DNA of 46,089 nucleotides from Gluconacetobacter entanii. GTDB lineage: Bacteria > Pseudomonadota > Alphaproteobacteria > Acetobacterales > Acetobacteraceae. The notes beneath the pieces are model-generated. The model saw only the letters and a program-made list of their open reading frames with translations, had not been told where the DNA came from and ran no database searches. The stretch's first letter is position 1. Every line of letters starts with the position of its first letter. Made by a program: the position numbers and the translations under genes. Below are positions 26,801 through 34,100 of the stretch, piece after piece. The stretch covers positions 1 to 46,089 of the forward strand of contig NZ_NKUF01000025.1 of the NCBI RefSeq assembly GCF_003206495.1. The letters run 5' to 3'.

Positions 26801-28967
26801 CCTCCGCATAGCCGACCGGCGTGCCGCCAAGGATGCGGTAATATTCCATCGCCAGTTCGGGCGGCGGTTCGCCCTGGCCGAAAAGCTGACGGTATTTCAG
26901 CATCGCGTCATGCATCTTGCCCTGCGCGACAAGGGCGCGGGCCTCGGCCAGCAGCTTTTCATTGAGCGGGCCGGTGCGGATCATCCCGCGAAGCTGCGCC
27001 ACCTCGTCCGCGACACCCTGATGGTGGGACAGTTCGTTGGCCAGGCGCGTCGCGTCCTCGAAATTCCCGCGCGCCACCTCGATCCGTCCCTGCAGGAACA
27101 GGGCATCGGTGCTGTCGGGATCGATCTGCAGGGCGCGGTGGACGGCCTCATGGGCGCGGACCATGTCGCGATGCGTCAGCCAGTAATGCCCCTCCTCCAG
27201 CAGCAGGTCGAAGATTTCCGTCGCATGGGCCAGGCGCTGCGTCGCGGCGTCGATCGCCTGCGAACGCTGTGCGTCCATGGGGGTGATGTCGGTCGGGGGC
27301 GCTGCAAACGGGGTATTCGCCTCGTCCTGGTCCGACACGATATAGGGATGGGAATCCGGCACGCGCGGCGCGGGGGTGGGGGCTGCCTCCTGCCGTCCGT
27401 AATTGGGGGACATGCCCCCGGTATCGGCCCCGCTGCCGCCGGGGGCGGTGTCGGCTTTCGTGCTGGCTGCGGCGCTGCTGGCCGGAGGGGTGCCGACGGG
27501 GGCGGACGCGCCTGCTGCCGTGCCCGATGGTGCGGGATCGGTGGATAGGTCCTCCGTCGCATCGGCCGGGGGCTCGGCACCGGTCCCGCCGCTGGCGGCG
27601 GCACCTGCCGGTGTACTGCCCGACGCGGGGGCGGCAGGTCTGTTACCGTTCGGTACATTGGCGGCAGGGGCAGGCGTCTTTGCGGACGCACTGGCAGGCG
27701 TAGGCGTGGCCGCTGCCTTACCCGATGGCGCGGGGCTGGTGGATGTCCCTTCCGCCTCATCGGCCGGGGCGTCGTCCCCGATGTCGGTATCCGTGTCGGG
27801 GGACGCCACGCTGCCGGGCGCGGAACTGGCGGGTGTAGGTGTACTGCCCGACGCGGGCGCAGGCGTGCCGGACGACGTGCTGGCGGGCGGTTTCGCGGGT
27901 GTGCTGGCAGGTGCGGGCGTGGCCGCGGCCTTCCCCGATGGCGCAGGGCCGGTGGATGTCCCCTCCGCCGCATCGGCCGGGGCATCGTCCCCGGTGTCGG
28001 TATCCGTATCGGGGGACGTCACGCTGCCGGGTGCGGAACTGGCAGGGGCACTGCCCGACGCGGGTGCAGGCGTGTCGGACGACGCACTGGCGGGCGGTTT
28101 CGCGGGTGTGCTGGCAGGTGCGGGCGTGGCCGCGGCCTTCCCCGATGGCGCGGGACCGGTGGACGTCCCTTCCGCCGCGTCGGCCGGGGCGTCGTCCCCG
28201 ATGTCGGTATCCGTATCGGGGGATGCCGCGCTGCCTGGCGCGGAACTGGCGGGTGTACTGCCCGACGCGGGGGCAGGCGTGCTGGCCGGTGCGCTGGCAG
28301 GCGGCTTCGTGGGCGCGCTGGCAGGTGCGCCGCCCGATGCAGGGGCAGACGCCTTCGCGGACGTACTGGCAGGCGCAGGCGTGGCCGGTGCTACTGGCGC
28401 GGCGGTGGGGGCAGGCGGTGGGGAACGCATCTCCAGCGATGCCGGATCGAGGGGGGCCGGACGCATCTCCAGCGAGGCCGGGTCCGGCGCGCCCGGCCGG
28501 GTCCCCGATGTGGCCGGGGCGGACGCGACCGGGTGCGTCTCGAACATGGGGGCCGCAGGGGCCGCGGGCGCGGCAGGGGGCGCCTGCACCGGGGCGGAGG
28601 GCGCGGTACGCATCTCCAGCGACGCGGGATCCGGCGCGGACGTGACGGGGCGCATTTCCAGCGAGGCCGGGTCAAGGGCGGCGGTGCGCGTCGCCTGCGA
28701 TGACGGGGCGGGGGCCGGGGTGCCGTCCCCCCAGTCCGTCGCATCGTCCCCCGCCATGCCCGCGGATGCGGACTGCGCCCATGCCGCAACCGGCGTGCAC
28801 ACCAGCACGCCCGCCACGCCCACGCCGCCGACCGCCATGCCGCCCATCGCCATGCCCCACAGGGCCGTTGCCCCCAGCAGGGTGGCGCACCTGCGCGGCG
28901 CACGCCCGCGGGACGCGTGGGAAAGCCGGGGCACGACAGGCCCCGGCACGGTTGCACGATGCTGCAT
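23850..28967 (-). CDS. bcsC: Cellulose synthase outer-membrane export protein BcsC (type II), prematurely stopped
   Basis: BcsC exports the glucan across the outer membrane. From ATG 28967 the product has a signal region (ALWGMAMGGMAVGGVGVAG, AAWAQ cleavage), then about 500 residues of disordered Pro/Ala/Ser-rich sequence with repeats, then TPR units from about residue 560 (FDLLLEEGHYWLTHRDMVRA onwards), and a C-terminal BcsC barrel domain from about residue 1395. It stops at a TAA in codon 1706, 99 codons short. Its start is 34 bases after the bcsY stop; ATG 28970 is also possible. Komagataeibacter BcsC proteins are about 1300 residues, so this one is much longer because of the linker. The truncation should destroy the barrel; see findings. 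Confidence 0.85.
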   Translation of the reverse strand: MQHRATVPGPVVPRLSHASRGRAPRRCATLLGATALWGMAMGGMAVGGVGVAGVLVCTPVAAWAQSASAGMAGDDATDWGDGTPAPAPSSQATRTAALDPASLEMRPVTSAPDPASLEMRTAPSAPVQAPPAAPAAPAAPMFETHPVASAPATSGTRPGAPDPASLEMRPAPLDPASLEMRSPPPAPTAAPVAPATPAPASTSAKASAPASGGAPASAPTKPPASAPASTPAPASGSTPASSAPGSAASPDTDTDIGDDAPADAAEGTSTGPAPSGKAAATPAPASTPAKPPASASSDTPAPASGSAPASSAPGSVTSPDTDTDTGDDAPADAAEGTSTGPAPSGKAAATPAPASTPAKPPASTSSGTPAPASGSTPTPASSAPGSVASPDTDTDIGDDAPADEAEGTSTSPAPSGKAAATPTPASASAKTPAPAANVPNGNRPAAPASGSTPAGAAASGGTGAEPPADATEDLSTDPAPSGTAAGASAPVGTPPASSAAASTKADTAPGGSGADTGGMSPNYGRQEAAPTPAPRVPDSHPYIVSDQDEANTPFAAPPTDITPMDAQRSQAIDAATQRLAHATEIFDLLLEEGHYWLTHRDMVRAHEAVHRALQIDPDSTDALFLQGRIEVARGNFEDATRLANELSHHQGVADEVAQLRGMIRTGPLNEKLLAEARALVAQGKMHDAMLKYRQLFGQGEPPPELAMEYYRILGGTPVGYAEAREKLADYVARNPHDLGAALTYYQVLTYQAVSRTEGMAGLERLMSGQVPAGIRTEAMAAWRGALLWESVSGQTVPLYDEWLSLHPDDREIRDLRQRALAEQGRLDAANDRMQGYTLLAQRRYGDAEALFRKALAVDDTDIEALGGLGYVAESRGQRERARAYFLRARALDPDHVARWDVALKSLDGWNMGAKGGRGGGPDLLVAGIARAIALGEFGRAQEGLEVLARRRGSQLTLLSLRGALARREGNTAEAIQDYRAIVQRWPDNADALFNLADIAAQDGQEDEARALIARLGRGHEAMVAHVQGQILAAQAERATSDDQRIALLLRAVETDPRNPWLRLHLAQALDRTDMPERRAQAARIMESLTASPTASTEALQAGMIYALDHNDDAMAQRLLARIRADDRSSDVDVLAQQIALAQQIRDIDAAPHFDRTGLMALADRADPSGARGRMIANAFIDHNMPQAAREVLVHEESLTPDPQPWEMLSYAGLYLQVHDAADARRCLDVYDQMAHRPDVHVTSDQTRLRLQIGLALRILDAEGLDAHGHARRAQAELAPLLAQYPNSVDLHLAMGRVYQARGEPVRALAEDQAALKLRPGNIYALAAAARDAGGADDMKTARAYAARLEAVAPDSPLTWEIRAELARMDHSMREQLSDLDHVHAQQCDMPGVVHCGRRESLKPDYRWPDIDSQYVNLRGAPLPDTYHYLHQDDQIQATDRQRVYLRDSISPQLDANTFVRSRTGTPGLRQLTEFAVPITATVPFGTWDHRLSFSVTPTLLFTGDPLDRANSARQFGTVAVNGAHAWAYHHYDTQGVGLNLSYFNRWFNADVGSSPLGFAETNVVGGVEFSPHLTDNLILRISGGRRMVTDSELSYAGERDPGTGRRWGGVTRNFGHGALEWGEAGWNAYAGGGFAYLEGHNVEGNTETEAGAGGSATVWQYHERQRLRVGADLIYFGYKKDSYFFTWGQGGYFSPHEYFAAMVPV
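27660..28330 (-). repeat. Tandem coding repeats in the BcsC linker
   Basis: Units of 207 and 213 bp (69 and 71 residues) repeat about three times. Marker positions of the motif SPDTDTD are at about 28201, 27994 and 27781 on the DNA. Each unit contains DAPADAAEGTSTGPAPSGKA, AATPAPAS and PASSAPGS. All units keep the reading frame. The low-complexity region is Pro, Ala, Ser, Thr and Gly rich, with a few acidic residues. Confidence 0.85.
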
Positions 28968-29001
28968 CATATCCCTGCCCACGGGTCCGTTGGCCCGCAC
29001 G

Positions 29002-30162
29002 TCAATGCACACGCGAGGTATAGGAGACATATCCCAACCCCGCCGAAAGCAGTCCGCAGGCGCACACCAGCGCCAGCGCGCCACGGTTGCGTGCCACGGT
29101 GCCGGCCCGTCCTTCGTAATCAAGGAAGGTCCGTTCCACGAAAACATAACTCAGCAGCCCCACCAGCAGGGCCACCACCAGCACGCCCGCCATCGTCAGG
29201 CCCGCCACCTGGAACATCAGCAGGTAATTCGCCAGCACGATCACCGGCCAGTGCCACAGGTACACCGAATAGGAAATCACCCCCAGCGGCGACACCGGCC
29301 CCAGCGTCACGCGCGCCACGTCCGTATGCGGCAGCATGATGATGGCCACCACCGCCAGGCAGGGAAACACCACCCCCCATGACGGGCAGGCATAATCGCG
29401 CACATAGAACACGCACGCCCCCACCAGCACGCACAGCGCCAGCGCATAGGCCACGTTGGCCACCGCGCGCGGCAGGCGCGGGCGCGGCAGCATCCAGATC
29501 AGCGTGCCCAGCGCGAATTCCCACATGCGGTCGGTGATGCGGTAGTACCCCTGCCCGTCCCCCGCAAGATGGTCATGCAGGCTGCATCCCGCCGACACGG
29601 CAAGGATGCCAAGCAGCGCATACAGCCGCCAGCGCACGCGCGGCAGCATGACCGCGACGACAAAGATGACGGCATAGAACTGCATCTCCAGCGACAGCGA
29701 CCAGGTGTGCAGGAACGGATAGGCCAGGGCCTGCCCCTCGAAATAGCCGACATGCCCCGCCGCCCAGATGTTCGACAGGTACACCAGCGCATAGGCGCCA
29801 TTGAGCGCGATGTCGGCGCGATCGCTCTGCAGCACCCACCACAGCATCCCAGCAGAAATCACCGCCACCATGCACAACAGCGCGGGCAGCAGGCGGTACA
29901 GCCGCCGGCAGGCAAAGCGCGCGGGCTGGAACGGGTCCTGCATCAGTGCCGAACGCCCCATGAAATAGCCCGAGATGACGACAAAGATGTCCACGCCGAC
30001 AAACCCTCCCGACAGCCATCCCGCATGCATCAGCACCACCGCCGCAACCGCCAGCGCGCGCAGTCCGTCGATGTCACGGCGACGGTCGCGGGGAAAGAAC
30101 TCCTCGCGCAGTCCGTCGCGCCATTTGCGTCTGGCGGGCATGATGGCGGTCATCTGTTGCAT
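29002..30162 (-). CDS. bcsY: Acyltransferase-3 family membrane protein BcsY
   Basis: The protein of about 386 residues (from ATG 30162) has about ten membrane helices and matches the acyltransferase-3 family (OafA/YrhL-like): DIDGLRALAVAAVVLMHAGW near the N-terminus with the conserved His, then SGGFVGVDIFVVISGYF and SYSVYLWHWPVIVLANYLL. Such enzymes add acyl groups to sugars. In type II bcs operons BcsY is thought to modify the glucan, and is suggested, though not shown here, to acetylate cellulose. The gene lies between bcsX (70 bases) and bcsC (34 bases). The start is uncertain between ATGs 30162, 30153 and 30141. Confidence 0.85.
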   Translation of the reverse strand: MQQMTAIMPARRKWRDGLREEFFPRDRRRDIDGLRALAVAAVVLMHAGWLSGGFVGVDIFVVISGYFMGRSALMQDPFQPARFACRRLYRLLPALLCMVAVISAGMLWWVLQSDRADIALNGAYALVYLSNIWAAGHVGYFEGQALAYPFLHTWSLSLEMQFYAVIFVVAVMLPRVRWRLYALLGILAVSAGCSLHDHLAGDGQGYYRITDRMWEFALGTLIWMLPRPRLPRAVANVAYALALCVLVGACVFYVRDYACPSWGVVFPCLAVVAIIMLPHTDVARVTLGPVSPLGVISYSVYLWHWPVIVLANYLLMFQVAGLTMAGVLVVALLVGLLSYVFVERTFLDYEGRAGTVARNRGALALVCACGLLSAGLGYVSYTSRVH

Positions 30163-30232
30163 CGGCCTGTGTTGCACATGGGGAGGATCACATGGGGCGC
30201 GGAAATGGAGTAGCGGGGGACGACGCCGGTAC

Positions 30233-30916
30233 TCAGGGCGTCGCGGGGGGCCCGCCGGGGGCCGCATCCTTCAGCTTTTCAAGATCAGGCAGGGTGGCGC
30301 GGATGATCGCATCCCCCCATGCGCGGTAACTCGCGGTGGTGGCGTGGATGCCATCGGTGGTGCTGATGCTCCCCCTGGGCATCAGTTGCGTGCCATCGAC
30401 ATAGGTGCATGGCGGCGAGGCATCGGCCCTCAGCAGGCCCGCCAGTTCCTGCGCGCGCTGGTCGGTCTTGCCATAGCGGGGGCTGTACTGCCCCCATGTC
30501 GGCCCGACCCAGATGCACGCCGTACCGCCAAGCGCATCGGTCAGGGTCTTCACCTGTTCCTCCAGCCAACTGGCGGAAACGGCCTTCTGCCCATAGGCCC
30601 CCATCGTGTCGCCAAGGATGACCATGACGGCGTCGGGATGCCATTTCTGGATCAGGCCGCCGATCTGCGGCGGGGCGGCGGGCTTCATGTCGGCAGGCTT
30701 CACCGGTTCGTCGCCGATGCGCTGCGTCGCGCCACAGCCGTTGTTGGGCGTGGGCACGACCCAGTCCGCCGCCGTGGACGAACACACCGCATAGGTCACG
30801 ACCTTCGCCCCCTGGCGGGAAAATTCGTCCGGCAGCACCGACAGGAGCGAATCCTTGAAGGCAACATGGCTGTCCCCGATGATCAGCAGCGTCAGGCCAG
30901 CAAGAAGTGCGCTCAT
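30233..30916 (-). CDS. bcsX: SGNH-hydrolase-like protein BcsX
   Basis: The 227-residue protein has a GDSH nucleophile motif at about 14-17 (LLIIGDSHVAFKDSLL), GDTMGAYG in the middle and a catalytic Asp/His pair at the C-terminal TTDGIHATTASY. It is an SGNH/GDSL-type esterase. In type II operons BcsX is thought to work with BcsY in acylating or deacylating the glucan. There is a short hydrophobic N-terminus but no strong signal peptide. GAGGGAG lies about 11 bases before ATG 30916. Confidence 0.8.
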   Translation of the reverse strand: MSALLAGLTLLIIGDSHVAFKDSLLSVLPDEFSRQGAKVVTYAVCSSTAADWVVPTPNNGCGATQRIGDEPVKPADMKPAAPPQIGGLIQKWHPDAVMVILGDTMGAYGQKAVSASWLEEQVKTLTDALGGTACIWVGPTWGQYSPRYGKTDQRAQELAGLLRADASPPCTYVDGTQLMPRGSISTTDGIHATTASYRAWGDAIIRATLPDLEKLKDAAPGGPPATP

Positions 30917-31098
30917 CTTTCAGTAAACTCCCTCAACGTATTTCCATGCCATGGCGCGTCATGTGCGCGCCGGCATGCCGGATCGATGCAGGCACGCGCG
31001 TCACCCGTGGCGCACGCCGCCGGGAACATGCCACCGGGGGCATGCCACCGGGGACACGCCGGCCCGCGGCATCGCACGGCGCGCGCAATGCACCAGTC

Positions 31099-31178
31099 CT
31101 AGTGCCCTGCGTCAGGCGTGTCCTTGATCTGGTTGCCTTCTTCAAGGCGCCTGCGGGCACGGCGGCGCAGCAGCCTTG
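31099..31178 (-). pseudogene. Out-of-frame remnant of the BcsB cytoplasmic tail
   Basis: Directly after the BcsAB frame leaves the conserved part (HDLVMGLRSK), a different frame encodes LRRRARRRLEEGNQ and ends IKDTPDAGH before TAG at 31101-31099. This Arg-rich tail fits the short cytoplasmic end that normally follows the BcsB transmembrane anchor. The frame of BcsAB instead ends after SKAAAPPCPQAP at 31142. The stretch that should lie between the two, including the anchor helix, is missing from the DNA. Confidence 0.65.
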
Positions 31179-34100
31179 CTGCGCAGGCCCATGACAAGGT
31201 CATGCATGCGGCCGGGCGTATCCCCCATCAGGGCGACGACCGAACGGTCCGAACGGTACGGCGACTGCGCCCCGATCAGGACACCCGCCCCGGCGATCGG
31301 CGCGTTCAGGTTGGCCTGCACCCCGTCCTGCAACCCGGCATGGTCATGGTCCTGGAACAGGTACCAGATCCCCTGCAGGCCCATATGCTGGCCCACGCGG
31401 ATATGCCCGTCCGACAGTTCATAGGGGGAGCGCGCAAGCAGTTCCGCGAACTTCGGCGCATCGCCCGCCGTCGCCAGCACGACAATGTCACCCTGCGGCG
31501 GATGGTCCGCCAGTTCGCTCACGTCCTCCACCTGCACGCCCGACGCCGGATACCACGTCGTCGAACCGAAGAAGCCCATCAGGTCCATGAACGTCCCCGC
31601 CGTGCCCACATCAAGGTGGTGCGGCACGACGACCGTCGTCTCCGACAGGTCCGCCATGCGCGAGAACGGGAACGCGGCCTCCGCGAAGTAGGACAGGTTC
31701 GGCAGCCGTGCGAAATGGTAGCCACGGCGGAAATCCATCCACGAATCGGAATCGACGCTCATGTGGATGTCATCGGGGGTGCGGCGGCACACGCCACGGT
31801 CGATCGGGCGGGCGTCAAAGCTGAATTTCAACTGGTTCTGCCCGAACAGGAGCCATGACGGCAGGGCGGCGGCATGTTCGACCGCGCCCGCGTGCTGGTT
31901 GACCAGCCGTTCCGACCAGGCCTGCCACAGGCTTGGCGGCTTGAGCGTGAAGCTGTCGAGGTAGTTGTTGTTCAGGTGGACATCCAGGCGCGACGTCTCC
32001 AGGTCCACGACCGGCCCGCCGGGCGTACGCACCCACAGGTCGATGGGATAGGGACGGTTGCGCCACGAATACAGGTCGGGCGGCAGGTGGAACGGCAGCG
32101 CCATGACCGGCGGCGCGAACCCCCCGCCCTGCAGGTCGCTTGCGGCGACAAGCTCGCCAAAGCGTACCGGCCGGTCCGTGGGGACAAAGGCAGGCGCGTC
32201 ATACGGGCGGCGCGGCTGCAGCGTCACGTCATCGACCACCTTCGTCGCCACCGCGCCCAGCGTATCGGGGGAGAACGCCAGCACGCGGGCCGCGACCTCC
32301 ACCTCCTGCGCGTTGCGGCCGGTGATGACCAGGATCGTGCCCAGCCGGTCATTGGGGTTTTCGACTTCCGACAGGGTCGGGCCGACAGGCCGCGTGCCGC
32401 GCGTGTCGATGGGCAGGTTTTCCCCGATCGCGACCGCATTGCCCGATGCCGGGATGGTGGTGGAGACGGGAAAGGACGCGGTGCGGAAATCCGCCAGCTT
32501 GCCAAACCACGACGCCACCAGCGCCGACGCCTTGAGCATGCCGTGCGCATCCGGGTTGGGCATGACCACCGGCACGCGCAGCGGCGTGCGCAGGTTCGGG
32601 TCATAGAACGGCGCGGGCAGGTACGACAGCTTGCGGTCGGGCGCGATGCGCGTCGTCGTCAGCGTGACGGTGGACAGGTCGGAGATGCGCGCCCACAGCA
32701 CCTCGTTGTAAAGGTCGTTGCAGTCGCGGCGGTATTCCCCGGCAAAGTGGAAGTTCAGCTTGTTGTCGCCGGTGAAATACAGCGGGTCGATATCAAAGCT
32801 GACCGGACCGAAGCGCGGATGTTCGGGATCGACGCGGATCGTGCCGACATACTGTTCATTGAGCGTGACGCTCACTGCGCTGGCCTCCGGCAGGAGGGAG
32901 GGCGACAGCGCCCCCGTCAGCGTGATGCGCGCGCGCGTCACCACCCGGTTGGCGGGCACGATGACATCCAGGCCCTGCAGCGGCGAAAATCCGCGCAGCG
33001 TCAGCGGCCCGGTCGCAAGGCCAAGGTCGCGGAAGGTGGAGGTGCGCGTGATTTCCCCATCCGCGACACGCGCGGCATCCGCCGGGTCGATCGGCGGGGC
33101 GGACGCATCCGCGGGCAGCGCGCCGGTATTGGTGTCGCCAAACGGCGCGGCTGGCGACACGCCGGTCCGTTCGGACAGGCGTGCGCGCAACTGCTGCGTC
33201 GCAGGCCCGGCCGGAAGCTGTACCGCGGTGGCAGGGGGCACCTGTTCCCCGGCAGAGGCCGGCGCAAGCTGCGGGGCCGTCGGCAGCGTGCCCGGCGGCG
33301 GCTGCAACGGTGGCTGCGTGGGCGGCGGCGGTGCCGTCGGCACCGTCGGGGCCTCCGCCTGTCCGCCCGGGGCGGGCGTGGCGGGGGAAGGAGCCTGCGC
33401 AAGCGAAGGCGCGCTGGCGGCCGACAGGCCCATCAGCACGAGGCTCTTTTTCTCCAGTTTTTCTTCTTTGACGTGTTCGGCTTCCTCCAGCGGCGCTTCC
33501 TGCGGGGCCTGCCAGCGGAAAAGTTTCTGGCCACGGCGGAACAGGCCGCCGATGCTGCGCAGGACCATCAGGAAACTGCGCAGCGGGCGGTCGGGCTGGA
33601 AATCGGCCCAGTTGGCCCACGCATCGCAGCGGCCAAACATGAACTCGACGATCTGGCGCTCCACCTCAAGGTCATCGACACACCATTGCAGGTGCAGCGT
33701 GCCCGGCTTGGAAAACAGGATCAGCGCGGGGATGCGCACGTCGATGCCGTCCTTCCTGTCCTGGTACAGCATCGTGATGCGCGTCTGTGTCGGCAGGGCG
33801 TGTTCCGTCGAAAGCCGCGCCGCGATCCCGCCAAGGGAGATGTCGCTGGTATGGGCGTGGTAATGGTGCCCTTCCTCGTCCACCAGCGTGATCGACAGGT
33901 TGGCGCGCACGCGCGGCTTGTGCCGGATCTGGCGGGTTTCGCGCCCCACCGCGATGGAGGCAAGGACGATGATGAGGCTGACGGCCACCCACAGCGTATT
34001 GAGCGCGAAGGACTGCAGCGCCAGCCTGTCATGATATTCCCACAGCATCCCGCCGATCCCGCGCACGAGCGCAACGGCGAGGATCCCGGCAAGGATGACA

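Noticed and set aside
27660-28330. CRISPR-like tandem repeats
   Set aside because: Units are about 207-213 bp, in-frame within bcsC and without spacers.
24501-29382. Two large plus-strand frames (1015 and 659 codons) opposite bcsC
   Set aside because: Shadows of bcsC; the second consists of reversed low-complexity repeats.
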